DNA of 64,000 bases. It comes from Enterococcus sp. DIV0212c (GTDB lineage Bacteria > Bacillota > Bacilli > Lactobacillales > Enterococcaceae). Below the pieces are notes generated by a model. It worked only from the letters and a program-made list of their open reading frames with translations. It did no database searches and was not told the DNA's origin. Shown in pieces: positions 24,523-33,180 of this stretch. Numbering within the stretch: the first letter of the stretch is position 1; each line of letters begins with the position of its first letter. The translations under genes and the position numbers were made by a program. The DNA lies in the NCBI RefSeq assembly GCF_017377505.1, contig NZ_JAFREN010000008.1:239184-303183 (forward strand), in the 5' to 3' direction.

Positions 24523-25455
24523 TTGTTTATTCTTGGACAAACAATCTCCAGTGAAACAGTTGAAAGTACAATGGATTCTACACTTGATATAAAAGCTGTC
24601 ACTGAAAATAAAGTGAACGCTTTTCAACGTTTTTGGAATGGAATCAATTGGGATCAAATCATCGCTACGTTGATTGAAAAAACGATTTATCTACTATTTC
24701 TGATTCTTCTTTTTGCATTTTTGAATCGTATAGGTAAAACGCTTATTGATAAAACATACGGTAATTATAGTAAAAAACAATCATTCAGTGAAAGTCGTTT
24801 GAAAACACTTCATACCTTGATTAACAACGCCTTTCAATATACACTATTTTTCTTTTTCATCTACTCCTTACTAACAGTTGTTGGGGTGCCCGTTGGCTCC
24901 CTCCTTGCTGGAGCAGGTATTGCGGGTGTGGCGATCGGTTTAGGCGCTCAGGGGTTTATGAATGATATCATCACTGGTTTTTTTATCATTTTAGAACAAC
25001 AAATGGATGTTGGTGACTATGTTCGTCTGACGGCTCTTGGTATTGAAGGAACCGTTACAGCTGTTGGTCTTAGAACAACACAAATGAAAGCCTTAGATGG
25101 GACTGTTCATTTTATTCCTAATAGAAATATTACCACCATAAGTAACCTTTCACGCTCTAATATGCAAGTTTTGATTGATGTTCGGATTATGCCAGATGAA
25201 GGATATGATCAAATCACAGCTATCATCGAGCAAGTCAATCTTGAATTGAAAGAAAAGTATTCTGAAAGCATTCAAACAGGTCCTACGATTTTCGGGATGG
25301 TCGATCTCGGAAATGGAAATTTTGCAGTTCGTACAACAATGTATGTGTTAAACGGAAAACAAGCGCCGATCAGAGAAGAATTTTTGGCTCAATATGTGAA
25401 AAAATTATCTGAAGCGCACTTTACTATTCCGAATACGCCAATTACAATCAAATAA
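24523..25455 (+). CDS. Small-conductance mechanosensitive channel (MscS family, YkuT-like)
   Basis: A 310-residue MscS-type channel that releases solutes on hypo-osmotic shock. Transmembrane helices lie near residues 53-68 and 104-122, with the pore helix near 128-155 rich in Gly and Ala (GSLLAGAGIAGVAIGLGAQGFMNDIITGFFIILEQQ). The beta domain follows (VGDYVRLTALGIEGTVTAVGLRTTQ, FIPNRNITTISNLSR). The first 40 residues are a soluble extension. The start is probably TTG at 24523 with a weak SD; ATG at 24571 is an alternative. Bacillus ykuT likewise lies near dapH and dapL homologues. Confidence 0.9.
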   Translation: MFILGQTISSETVESTMDSTLDIKAVTENKVNAFQRFWNGINWDQIIATLIEKTIYLLFLILLFAFLNRIGKTLIDKTYGNYSKKQSFSESRLKTLHTLINNAFQYTLFFFFIYSLLTVVGVPVGSLLAGAGIAGVAIGLGAQGFMNDIITGFFIILEQQMDVGDYVRLTALGIEGTVTAVGLRTTQMKALDGTVHFIPNRNITTISNLSRSNMQVLIDVRIMPDEGYDQITAIIEQVNLELKEKYSESIQTGPTIFGMVDLGNGNFAVRTTMYVLNGKQAPIREEFLAQYVKKLSEAHFTIPNTPITIK

Positions 25456-25458
25456 AAA

Positions 25459-25497
25459 AAACGATGCTAACAAAAAAGTTAGCGTCGTTTTTTTTTA
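25459..25497. terminator. Bidirectional terminator after the MscS gene
   Basis: AACGATGCTAAC, loop AAAAAA, GTTAGCGTCGTT, with T-runs on both sides. It serves the MscS gene (plus) and the M20 deacetylase gene (minus), which ends within the T-run. Confidence 0.85.
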
Positions 25498-26622
25498 TTT
25501 ATCCAATGATTTCAAAAAGTTGCTGATATGTTCTACAGCAAAAGGAATCGCTTCTTCTTTAGGTTCAAATTTACCAGAATGCAGACCGTACGCACTATCA
25601 ACACCTAGCCAAAACATCGTTCCTGGTACTTTAGATAACAAATAACCGAAATCTTCACCTGTCATAGCCACTTCTGCCTCTTCAAATAAAACACCTGATT
25701 CGTGTTCCATAAATGACATGAAATTTTCTGTCTTTTCCTTATTATTGATTACTGGAACATATCCTTTTTGATCTAAGAAAACATCTACCATACAATTGAA
25801 CGACTTCGCAATCCCCTCGCCAATTTCCCTGATTCTGATTTGCGTCAATTGATTCATCTCTTCTGTCAAGGTTCGAATCGTACCTGAAATCGTCGCTTTG
25901 CCTGCAATCACATTCGTCGCAGTCCCTGCATTGAATGTACCGAAAGTGACTACTGCACCTTCAATGGGATTCACATTTCGACTGACGATTGTTTGTGCTT
26001 GCTGCACAAGATTCATCCCAGCTACGATCATATCATTTGAGGCATGAGGAAATGCTGCGTGTCCTCCCTTACCTGTTAAAGTGATTTGAACTTCACATGT
26101 TGCGGCGAAAAGTGTACCGACTTTTGTTGTGATTTTCCCAACGGGTAATTCAGGATTTACATGCAGCCCATAAAATTCATCTGGAAGCCAAGAACCAAAA
26201 GCCCCCGCTTCATACATCAACATACCGCCGGCTTCATTTTCTTCGGCAGGCTGAAAAAGAAACAAATAATTATTTTCAGGCTGTTCTAAAGTCATTTGTT
26301 CCAGCAATCCTAAGCCAATCGTCATATGAAAATCATGCCCACATGCATGCATATAGCCACTATGAGTAGATTGAAAATCAGAAATAACTTCTTCTTTTAT
26401 CGGCAAACCATCAATATCAGCACGCCAACCAATTGTTTTTTGTGGAGCTTTTCCATGAACGAATACTAAAATCCCCGTCCGCCAAGTTTTATATTCTATA
26501 AATTCTTTGTCGATCGATTTAATAATTTCAAGTAAGTATTTTTGTGTTTTCACTTCTTCTAATCCAATTTCCGGTATCTGGTGCAGCTGTCTACGAATCT
26601 CAATCAACTGTTCTTGAATCAC
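25495..26622 (-). CDS. N-acetyldiaminopimelate deacetylase (M20 peptidase family, YkuR-like)
   Basis: A 375-residue M20D amidohydrolase. Seen are [14 protein letters not shown] at the N-terminus, the metal-site signature [38 protein letters not shown] with the catalytic Glu pair, and [16 protein letters not shown] in the dimerisation insert. It would remove the acetyl group from N-acetyl-LL-diaminopimelate in the acetylase branch of lysine synthesis, fitting dapH at 31040. The two are separated by the flavodoxin, MarR and exporter genes, unlike the adjacent ykuQ-ykuR of Bacillus. A general aminoacylase is the alternative. Start GTG with SD AGAGG. Confidence 0.82.
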   Translation of the reverse strand: MIQEQLIEIRRQLHQIPEIGLEEVKTQKYLLEIIKSIDKEFIEYKTWRTGILVFVHGKAPQKTIGWRADIDGLPIKEEVISDFQSTHSGYMHACGHDFHMTIGLGLLEQMTLEQPENNYLFLFQPAEENEAGGMLMYEAGAFGSWLPDEFYGLHVNPELPVGKITTKVGTLFAATCEVQITLTGKGGHAAFPHASNDMIVAGMNLVQQAQTIVSRNVNPIEGAVVTFGTFNAGTATNVIAGKATISGTIRTLTEEMNQLTQIRIREIGEGIAKSFNCMVDVFLDQKGYVPVINNKEKTENFMSFMEHESGVLFEEAEVAMTGEDFGYLLSKVPGTMFWLGVDSAYGLHSGKFEPKEEAIPFAVEHISNFLKSLDK

Positions 26623-26740
26623 TATTCATCTGCCTCTTTTCTATTTCTCTATCTCTTATTGTTGAATAAAAAGAGCCTTCTGTCAATCCTTCGCTAAGAG
26701 AAATTTCGCAACATTTAACAATTCGAATATCGCAGAGCTT

Positions 26741-27181
26741 TTATGAATGTTTTAAATAGTTTTGAGCAAACTCACTGATTTTATCCAAATCAATACCTTT
26801 TAGCTTATTTTCTTCACTTACGGGAACCCAAGAAGGTTTGTAGCCTCCAAAAGAAACAATTTCGAGTGCTTTCTCTCTGATTGCTTCTGGAATACTGGCG
26901 ATAATCACCTCTTGTGTTGTTTTTGGTTTGGAATTGCATAAGTAACAAGCGATGGTTTTAGAGAGTAGATCCGTTTGACTTTTTTTCAAAAAGTCTCTGA
27001 TTGGTTTATACATCTTATCGTTTCGAACGCCGGCACCAACAATAATATGAGTAAATTCATCTATAACTGGTTTCTCCTGATCTATATCAATAATAGTAGA
27101 ATTACTTAATTTTTCTCCCAAAATTTCTGCGCATTCCTTGGATGCCCCTGATTTCGTTCCATATACGACCAATGTTTTCAT
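26741..27181 (-). CDS. Flavodoxin-domain protein
   Basis: A 146-residue flavodoxin-like protein, similar in size to HemG-type or menaquinone-dependent flavodoxins. The FMN phosphate loop is YGTKSGASKECAE at residues 8-20, and FTHIIVGAGVRNDKMYKPIRDFLKK follows the second strand. No heme-synthesis gene is nearby, so a protoporphyrinogen oxidase role is not supported. It is divergent from the MarR gene with about 130 bases between them, and the shared region could allow common regulation. Confidence 0.78.
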   Translation of the reverse strand: MKTLVVYGTKSGASKECAEILGEKLSNSTIIDIDQEKPVIDEFTHIIVGAGVRNDKMYKPIRDFLKKSQTDLLSKTIACYLCNSKPKTTQEVIIASIPEAIREKALEIVSFGGYKPSWVPVSEENKLKGIDLDKISEFAQNYLKHS

Positions 27182-27269
27182 TCTTTTCAGCCTCGATTCT
27201 TTCTTTGCTTTACAGATAACATTAAGCTTGCTATGATATATTTATTAATTTATATTTTGATAAAAAAGA

Positions 27270-27286
27270 ATCTCGTCAAACGAGAT
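27270..27286. promoter_or_regulatory. Palindrome in the MarR promoter region
   Basis: ATCTCGT and ACGAGAT, a perfect 7 bp inverted repeat with a 3-base spacer, 29 bases before the MarR TTG start. A size and place typical of a MarR autorepressor operator. It could also affect the divergent flavodoxin gene. Confidence 0.5.
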
Positions 27287-27314
27287 ATATTAAGCATAAA
27301 GTGAGGGAGAGCAT

Positions 27315-27779
27315 TTGTCAAATAATCAAGGCTCAACAACAAACGTATCTATAGATCAACTTACCACTTTATTACGAGGATTCGGCTCACGTTCTATTTT
27401 ACATCAACAAGCAATCGTTCAATCTCTAGGAATCCCAGCAAATGACTACATTTCAATTGATTTATTGAATGGGTTAGGACCACTTACAGCTGGAGAATTA
27501 GCAGAAAAAACAGGCTTATCCACTGGAACGATCACAGCATTGATCGATCGCTTAGAAAAAATTGGCTATGCCCGTCGAGAAAAAGATCCTAATGATCGTA
27601 GAAGAGTAATCATTGTACCAACATACGATGATAAAGAGGAAATAAAAAAAGCTTATCAGCCACTTGATACTGCTATGAGAAAATTAGCACACGAATATTC
27701 AGAAAAGGAGTTAGAATTGATTAACCATTTTTTAGCAAAAGCTGTTTCTGTATTGGATCATCAATTACAAACTAAATAG
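27315..27779 (+). CDS. MarR-family transcriptional regulator
   Basis: A 154-residue winged-helix regulator. The DNA-binding core is LTAGELAEKTGLSTGTITALIDRLEKIGYARREKDPNDRRRVIIVP (about 55-100), with the DxRRR wing. MarR proteins usually repress and respond to small ligands or oxidation. The start is TTG at 27315, behind GGGAG. The convergent MacAB-like exporter ends just downstream, but its promoter lies 3 kb away with a different palindrome, so a link to it is not supported by operator sequence. Confidence 0.9.
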   Translation: MSNNQGSTTNVSIDQLTTLLRGFGSRSILHQQAIVQSLGIPANDYISIDLLNGLGPLTAGELAEKTGLSTGTITALIDRLEKIGYARREKDPNDRRRVIIVPTYDDKEEIKKAYQPLDTAMRKLAHEYSEKELELINHFLAKAVSVLDHQLQTK

Positions 27780-27786
27780 TTTACCT

Positions 27787-27826
27787 AAAAAAGCCAACTA
27801 ATGTTTAAATTAGTTGGCTTTTTTTA
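27787..27826. terminator. Bidirectional terminator between MarR and the ABC permease
   Basis: A perfect stem AAAAAGCCAACTAAT / ATTAGTTGGCTTTTT with a 6-base loop and A and T runs on both flanks. Confidence 0.9.
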
Positions 27827-29032
27827 TTACTTCATAATATCGATTAAATCTTTTTTAGACGCTGCTGATGCTGGCATATAACTAAAGACAACACCTATCA
27901 ATATTGAAATTCCTACAGCTAGACCAATCGTAAATAAGTCTGGTCGCACTGCAAAAGGTAAAAATATAGATGAAACTAATCCTAGTATCATTCCCAATAG
28001 ATAACCAATTAAACCACCGAACAATGTTAACGTTAGTCCTTCAGCTAAAAATTGTTTTCTGATATCTTTTTCTGTTGCGCCTAAGGCACGGCGGATTCCT
28101 ATTTCTTTTGTCCGTTCTGAAACAGAAATATACATCATATTCATAACACCCACTCCAGCAATAAATAATGAAATGCCAGCTACAGCTGAAATGAATAATG
28201 TAAGATTATCCAAAATACTACCCATTTGATCGATATCTGATTTTGGATTGTATTTTTTATACTCACCAATATTTTTCAAACTACCGTTAAAATTGAGTTG
28301 TTTTAAAACTTCTTTAGTAACCTCGTCTTTATTTTTTTCTGAATCTATTTCTACATTCAAAATGTATTGACTTTCAGTTTTTTTGAAATAATGATCATAA
28401 CTTTTTATTGGAAAATATGCAAGCGGAGCTTGATTTTCCATTGATAAGGTACCATTGCTACTGGCTATAACTCCAACAACTGTAAATAGTTCATTCTTTA
28501 ATTCGAACCCTTTTCCAACTGCTTTTTCAGGATCACCATATAACTTTTGAGCTAAAACTTCATCGATCACAACTACTTTATTCAACGTTTCGCTATCTTT
28601 AGGTTCAATTTGCCGACCCACTAATAAGTTTGCGGATGTTTTCTCAACGCGTTCTACTCTTTTAGTTAGTTTTTTACCGCGAATGTATAAATCTACTTCC
28701 TTTTCGGTCAATTTTACCTTTGGCTTATAAAAATCTACTTTTTTGACTCCTTTTATATTCTTGATCAAGTCAAAATCAGCTTTTTTAAATACTTCACTTT
28801 CAGAAAGTGCAGCAGATAAGTCATAATAGCTAAATGTGATCGTACTAATATTCTCATTCGTGTTCGTCATCGAAATTTTATCGATCATATCGCGTTTAAA
28901 ACCGTTACCGATGGAAACAATCGTAATAACTGATGCAATCCCGATAATGATCCCGAACATCGTTAAAAAACTACGTTTTTTATTTTTTAGAATTGATTTT
29001 AATGCTGTTTTCCAAATGACAAAATTTTTCAT
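27827..29032 (-). CDS. MacB/FtsX-type ABC transporter permease
   Basis: A 401-residue permease with the MacB topology: one N-terminal transmembrane segment (about 20-42, SFLTMFGIIIGIASVITIVSIG), a large extracellular domain (about 45-275), and three C-terminal membrane helices. MNMMYISVSERTKEIGIRRALGATEKDIRKQFLAEG is the FtsX signature loop. With the ATPase and membrane-fusion adaptor encoded upstream it forms a YknXYZ/MacAB-like exporter, a class that moves peptides or toxic compounds across the cell envelope. It overlaps the ATPase gene by four bases (ATGA). Confidence 0.92.
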   Translation of the reverse strand: MKNFVIWKTALKSILKNKKRSFLTMFGIIIGIASVITIVSIGNGFKRDMIDKISMTNTNENISTITFSYYDLSAALSESEVFKKADFDLIKNIKGVKKVDFYKPKVKLTEKEVDLYIRGKKLTKRVERVEKTSANLLVGRQIEPKDSETLNKVVVIDEVLAQKLYGDPEKAVGKGFELKNELFTVVGVIASSNGTLSMENQAPLAYFPIKSYDHYFKKTESQYILNVEIDSEKNKDEVTKEVLKQLNFNGSLKNIGEYKKYNPKSDIDQMGSILDNLTLFISAVAGISLFIAGVGVMNMMYISVSERTKEIGIRRALGATEKDIRKQFLAEGLTLTLFGGLIGYLLGMILGLVSSIFLPFAVRPDLFTIGLAVGISILIGVVFSYMPASAASKKDLIDIMK

Positions 29033-29709
29033 TTAATCAACTCCTCTTCAACAATGACGCCATCTTTAACGCGAATCAAGCGACCACAATAAGAGACCAT
29101 ATCTGGGTTATGAGTTACTAAAATGATTGTTACGCCCTCTTCTTTATTCAAGTCTTGAAATAGTTGCATAATATCATCCGACGTTTTTGAATCTAAAGCG
29201 CCTGTCGGTTCATCAGCTATGATAAATCTAGGTGAGTTCACAATCGCTCTTGCAATCGCCACACGCTGTTGTTGCCCCCCAGAAAGTTGTTTTGGGTACT
29301 TACTCCCTTTCTCTCCTAGACCGACCTTTTCTAATACTTCTTGTACTCTTTCTTTAGTGTTGGTATAAGCTGAACCATTGTATAATAAAGGTAGCTCGAC
29401 ATTTTCAAAAACAGTATTATTTTCAATTAAACTAAAATTTTGAAAAACAAAACCCACTGATTTATTTCTGATAGCAGAGAGTTCTTTGTCTGAAAAATCT
29501 GTAATCTCTTTTCCTTCAAACAAATATTTCCCTTCAAATTTCTTATCAATAAAACCTATTAGATTGATCAGTGTCGATTTTCCTGAGCCAGAAGGCCCCA
29601 TCACAGCAACAAACTCTTTTTCTTTGATTTCAAAGTTAACGTCCTTCAAAACATGAAGTTTTTCTTCTTCTAAAGAGTAGAATTTGTTGATATTTTCAAG
29701 TTTAATCAT
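29029..29709 (-). CDS. ABC transporter ATPase (MacB/LolD type)
   Basis: A 226-residue ATPase of the exporter. Walker [11 protein letters not shown]-loop [18 protein letters not shown], signature [15 protein letters not shown], Walker [13 protein letters not shown] and the His switch LVTHNPD are all present. I place the start at ATG 29709, six bases after AGGTGG; a TTG at 29715 is in frame but too close. It overlaps the adaptor gene by eight bases and the permease gene by four, showing tight coupling. Confidence 0.94.
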   Translation of the reverse strand: MIKLENINKFYSLEEEKLHVLKDVNFEIKEKEFVAVMGPSGSGKSTLINLIGFIDKKFEGKYLFEGKEITDFSDKELSAIRNKSVGFVFQNFSLIENNTVFENVELPLLYNGSAYTNTKERVQEVLEKVGLGEKGSKYPKQLSGGQQQRVAIARAIVNSPRFIIADEPTGALDSKTSDDIMQLFQDLNKEEGVTIILVTHNPDMVSYCGRLIRVKDGVIVEEELIK

Positions 29710-30853
29710 TTTCAACCACCTGCACTTCTGTATTATCTTTTAATACATCATCTGGGTTCCCAATGATTTTTGTTCCTTTTGATACGCCGGATTCTACATT
29801 TTTAGCACCATTCACATCAGAAACCTTAACATCTGTTTTCACTGCTCGGCCATTTTTATAAGCAAAAACAAACGTCTTATTATCTTTTGATATAACAGAT
29901 TTTTCAGGCAAAACTAATTGTGGTTGTGGTAGTGAAACTTGTGTAGAAGATCCATACGCCCATGGGAATTCTCCCTCTACAATAAATTCATAGGTAGGAA
30001 TTTCTGAATCATTGCCGTTTTTCGATTTAGGAAGTTGGTTAATATTGCTGATTTTCCCCTGAGCAGTTTGGTTAGAACCAATTGATGTTACGCTGACTTC
30101 TTGCCCTACTTTTAGTTTATTTAAGTCATACTCTGTGACGATTCCTTTAATCTGCTTCGTTTTACTTAATACTTGAATTAAAGGCTGATCCAATGATTTC
30201 TTTCCAGCTTCATTGACCATTGCAACACCATCGATCGTAGATTTCACAGATGATGTGACTTTACCTTGTTCTGTTTCCAACGCTGCAGATTCATCATTCA
30301 CCTCTGCATAGGCTAAATCTAACGCTTGTTGGGCTTGGATCACTTCATTGTTGGTGCCAGTCACTTCGGCTTTTTGTTGTTCCGATTTTCCTTTTAGTTC
30401 CTCTTTTTTCTCAGGATCTGCTTCCCGAGCAGAATTAGCATTGATCTGATTTAAACTTGCTTGCGCTTCATTATAACGAGCTTGTGCACGGCTTAAATTT
30501 TGAGCTGCTTGTTGAGCAGATAAATTACTTTTATTTACGGCTCGTTGCTGTTGGTCTACTCGAGTTTGGGCCTCACCATTTAGATAATTGAGTACAACAT
30601 CCCCATTTTTCACTTCTTGTTCATTTTTTACTGGAATATCGGTAATCGTTCCTAATGTCTGATCGTAGAAAATATCTTCCGTTTGGGTTGCTTTAACTTC
30701 GCCTTTCAAAAGAAGTGGATCTTGTTGATTTAGAGTGAATACCTTATAGCTAGGCTCAACTTTTTTTGAGGATGAGAAAAATAGAAAATAACTTCCCACA
30801 CACACTCCGATTAAAATACCGCCAATAACTAATTTCATCTTTTTACTTTTCAT
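29702..30853 (-). CDS. Membrane-fusion adaptor of the ABC exporter (YknX/MacA-like)
   Basis: A 383-residue adaptor. One N-terminal membrane anchor (about 7-27, LVIGGILIGVCVGSYFLFFSS) is followed by a split lipoyl-like domain, a long alpha hairpin rich in Ala and Gln (about 100-195), and beta-barrel domains. It joins the MacB-type permease outside the membrane. It leads the three-gene operon and has SD AGGAGG. Expression is probably tightly controlled, since a 24 bp palindrome overlaps the -10 box upstream. Confidence 0.88.
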   Translation of the reverse strand: MKSKKMKLVIGGILIGVCVGSYFLFFSSSKKVEPSYKVFTLNQQDPLLLKGEVKATQTEDIFYDQTLGTITDIPVKNEQEVKNGDVVLNYLNGEAQTRVDQQQRAVNKSNLSAQQAAQNLSRAQARYNEAQASLNQINANSAREADPEKKEELKGKSEQQKAEVTGTNNEVIQAQQALDLAYAEVNDESAALETEQGKVTSSVKSTIDGVAMVNEAGKKSLDQPLIQVLSKTKQIKGIVTEYDLNKLKVGQEVSVTSIGSNQTAQGKISNINQLPKSKNGNDSEIPTYEFIVEGEFPWAYGSSTQVSLPQPQLVLPEKSVISKDNKTFVFAYKNGRAVKTDVKVSDVNGAKNVESGVSKGTKIIGNPDDVLKDNTEVQVVEND

Positions 30854-30880
30854 AATACTTGTTCCTCCTAATTTATCTTA

Positions 30881-30904
30881 TATAACTGATTATAGTCAGT
30901 TATA
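30881..30904 (-). promoter_or_regulatory. Exporter-operon promoter with palindromic operator
   Basis: TATAACTGA and TCAGTTATA, perfect 9 bp arms with a 6-base spacer. On the minus strand the spacer and flanks form a TATAAT -10 box (30894-30889). A regulator bound here would cover the promoter of the MacAB-like operon. The -35 match is poor. The cognate regulator is not obvious in this window. Confidence 0.65.
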
Positions 30905-30964
30905 AGCATGCTGGGAATTGAATAGACGAACATTTACCTTACATATTTGAAAGCTTACTATAAT

Positions 30965-31012
30965 GCTAAACAAAAAAGGACTAAAACTAAATAACAGTTT
31001 TAATCCTTTTCC
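30965..31012 (-). terminator. Terminator of dapH
   Basis: A 15 bp stem with one G-U pair (30974-30988 with 30996-31010), loop of 7, followed on the minus strand by TTTTTTG, about 28 bases past the dapH stop. Confidence 0.85.
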
Positions 31013-31039
31013 TAAAATTAATTTTATTGATGTCCCTGA

Positions 31040-31741
31040 TTATAATTTACGTAGCTCTTCCATCATGTTTGTTTTACTTTTAGTTTTTGCATCGATGTCT
31101 TTTATCTTTTTAGCTGGCACCCCGGCAACGACAGTATATGGTGCAACATCGTCAACAACGATTGCTCCAGCCGCAACAACAGCACCTTCACCTACTCTAA
31201 TTCCTTCTAAAACAACGGCATTTGCACCAATCAAAACATTGTCTTCAATTACTACAGGCTCTGCGCTAGGTGGCTCGATTACGCCAGCTAAAACGGTTCC
31301 CGCACCAATATGACAGTTTTTACCCACTGTTGCACGTCCACCTAAAATTGCGCCCATATCGATCATTGTTCCTTCACCGATCACAGCGCCAATATTGATT
31401 ACAGCTCCCATCATGATTACAGCATTATCGCCAATTTCAACTTGATCTCTAATCGTTGCACCTGGTTCGATTCGAGCATTGATTTCTTTAATATCCAGCA
31501 TAGGAATCGCAGAATTGCGCGAATCATTTTCAATCACGTAATCGATGATACTATCTTTATTTTTTTCCAAGAATTCTTTGATTACTTTCCATTCACCAAA
31601 TAAAGTCCCTGTTTTACAATTGGTAAATGCTTGAATCTCATCAGGAAAGTTTACTTCTTTTAGCTTGCCTTTCAGTGTAACCTTTACTGGTGTCTTTTTC
31701 TCAGCATTCCCGATATAATTAATAATTTCATATGCGTCCAT
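31040..31741 (-). CDS. dapH: 2,3,4,5-tetrahydropyridine-2,6-dicarboxylate N-acetyltransferase
   Basis: A 233-residue left-handed beta-helix acetyltransferase. Hexapeptide repeats run from about residue 85 to 200 ([37 protein letters not shown] and on). The N-terminal domain begins [21 protein letters not shown]. It transfers acetyl from acetyl-CoA in the acetylase branch of diaminopimelate and lysine synthesis, so it feeds lysine and, where diaminopimelate is not used in the wall, protein synthesis. The start at 31741 has GGGAG at eight bases. A structured leader precedes it. Confidence 0.93.
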   Translation of the reverse strand: MDAYEIINYIGNAEKKTPVKVTLKGKLKEVNFPDEIQAFTNCKTGTLFGEWKVIKEFLEKNKDSIIDYVIENDSRNSAIPMLDIKEINARIEPGATIRDQVEIGDNAVIMMGAVINIGAVIGEGTMIDMGAILGGRATVGKNCHIGAGTVLAGVIEPPSAEPVVIEDNVLIGANAVVLEGIRVGEGAVVAAGAIVVDDVAPYTVVAGVPAKKIKDIDAKTKSKTNMMEELRKL

Positions 31742-31762
31742 CAAAATAACTCCCTTCAAATT

Positions 31763-31863
31763 AAGAGGTCAGTACAAAAGCATTTAGCTTCGAAACAGGT
31801 TTCTTAGGTGCGAAGCTCTCAACACTTAGTAGTTGTTACTTTTGAGTCACTGTTTGTCCTCTT
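31763..31863 (-). ncRNA. Structured 5' leader of dapH (possible cis-acting RNA)
   Basis: In the transcript, AAGAGG (31863-31858) pairs with CCTCTT (31768-31763). Inside this, CAGT and CAAAAG pair with CTTTTG and ACTG, and an AGCTTCG/CGAAGCT hairpin (31817-31811 with 31792-31786) and a small AACA/TGTT hairpin fill the interior. This is a closed multi-branch fold of about 100 bases just before the SD. It does not match the lysine riboswitch consensus as I know it. It may be a cis-regulatory RNA, a protein site or simply a stable leader. Confidence 0.4.
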
Positions 31864-31919
31864 TTTACTGTTTAGCTTATCAAAAAATCAGATTAAAGTG
31901 AATAGTTAATTTTAAATAA

Positions 31920-32417
31920 TCAAATCACTTTCATTTCTATTGATTCTCCATCAGATTTTGGTAAAATAACATTTTTTCGTTCTAATTCATGAGCCATATG
32001 ATTGATTGCTTTTAACAATTCTTTGCGAGTAATGATCCCTTTAAAACATTGGTTGTCATCTACTACTGGTAGAAATGATGCATCAACTAACAAATGAAGA
32101 ACATCTTCAAGTTCCCATTGCTCACCAATCACCGGAACATTGACTTCCATCACATCTGCCACAGTAAAATCTTGTAATTTATCAAAATCAACAGAGGAGA
32201 TATCGAACATTTTATCCACAACATCAGATAAGCTAATCAATCCAACAAATCGATCACCTTTATCTAAAACTGGGATTTTTGAGTATTTTACTTGAGATAA
32301 TACTAGTAAAGCATGACTTAACGGATTCAAACACATTACGTTTGCTACATTCTCCGCTGGTATTAAAAAGGTTTCCTGTTTTTCTAATAATAATTCTTTT
32401 ACAGCAGTTCCAATCAT
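31920..32417 (-). CDS. cbpB: CBS-domain c-di-AMP-binding protein (CbpB/DarB-like)
   Basis: A 165-residue protein made of two CBS domains, near residues 15-75 and 85-150 (IPVLDKGDRFVGLISLSDVVDKMFD and LPVVDDNQCFKGIITRKELLKAI). Its size and layout match Bacillus YkuL (DarB) and Listeria CbpB. These bind c-di-AMP and, in the free form, activate the stringent-response enzyme Rel. The Bacillus gene also lies close to the dapH (ykuQ) cluster, which supports the call. SD GGAGG precedes the ATG. Confidence 0.82.
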   Translation of the reverse strand: MIGTAVKELLLEKQETFLIPAENVANVMCLNPLSHALLVLSQVKYSKIPVLDKGDRFVGLISLSDVVDKMFDISSVDFDKLQDFTVADVMEVNVPVIGEQWELEDVLHLLVDASFLPVVDDNQCFKGIITRKELLKAINHMAHELERKNVILPKSDGESIEMKVI

Positions 32418-32561
32418 TGGAGTGCCTCCATTTCATTTTCTTTGCCACAACTATCATTGTACAGAAAACGACTGCAAATGTCTTTAAATTCAAACTTTTT
32501 TCATAACTCTAAAGAAAAATTAAGATTTGAACTTAGTTTCTTCACTTATTAAATTCGAATC

Positions 32562-32615
32562 AAAAAAAACAAAAAAGCCTGAGACAAAACTAAAAATCAG
32601 CTTTATTTCAGACTC
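32562..32615 (-). terminator. Terminator of the phosphodiesterase gene
   Basis: On the minus strand AGTCTGAAATAAAGC pairs with GTTTTGTCTCAGGCT, using several G-U pairs, followed by a TTTTTTGTTTTTTT run about 40 bases past the stop. Confidence 0.75.
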
Positions 32616-32654
32616 TTTATCCGAATAACTCGTTCTGTCTTGAAGGGATTTAAA

Positions 32655-33170
32655 TCAATTTTTATGGAATACAAAATGTAGTTCTTTAAACCGTTTGTGA
32701 TCTCTCCCATAATACTGAACAACAAATTCATTTGAGGTACTTTCAATCACTGCATATGATTTCAATTGGATTGGCCCTCTTGGTTGACTTATACTGCCTG
32801 GATTTAAATAAAGGACATTTCCCCGCACTTCACAACCAATTTCATGGGTGTGACCGAATAAAGCTATTGTTGCATCAACCTCAGCAGCCTGCATTGCTAA
32901 TGTAGTTAATCCAAAACGAACATTGGCTAAATGACCATGTGTCATAAAAACTGTATCGATTCCAGTATGTTCTACAATTGACTCAGGGAACTCTGGATCA
33001 TAGTCACAATTTCCCTTAACAATAATGAAATCGTTCCACAATACATCATTTGGTTCTAATTCTGAATCACCACAATGGAACATTTTATCAACTTTTCCTC
33101 TGTACGTATCAGCTAAATCGACCAAAACATCACGATCACCATGATTATCACTTACTACTAGATATTTCAT
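32655..33170 (-). CDS. Metallophosphoesterase (YfcE/YsnB family)
   Basis: A 171-residue calcineurin-like phosphodiesterase. Metal ligands are visible in SDNHGD, HCGDSE, VKGNCDYD, THGH and GHTHEIG. Such proteins hydrolyse small phosphodiesters in vitro, and the physiological substrate is unknown. It lies ten bases after the rph-rdgB stop with SD AGGAGG, and so closes the murI, rph-rdgB, phosphoesterase operon, an arrangement common in lactic bacteria and enterococci. Confidence 0.9.
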   Translation of the reverse strand: MKYLVVSDNHGDRDVLVDLADTYRGKVDKMFHCGDSELEPNDVLWNDFIIVKGNCDYDPEFPESIVEHTGIDTVFMTHGHLANVRFGLTTLAMQAAEVDATIALFGHTHEIGCEVRGNVLYLNPGSISQPRGPIQLKSYAVIESTSNEFVVQYYGRDHKRFKELHFVFHKN

Positions 33171-33180
33171 ACAAAACCTC

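Noticed and set aside
30963..31313. Plus-strand ORF of 116 codons opposite dapH
   Set aside because: It mirrors the hexapeptide-repeat coding sequence of dapH, giving a Thr/Pro/Ala-rich artefact; no SD.
31763..31863. Lysine riboswitch before dapH
   Set aside because: The fold is too short and lacks the conserved lysine-riboswitch core as I know it; kept only as an unassigned leader structure.
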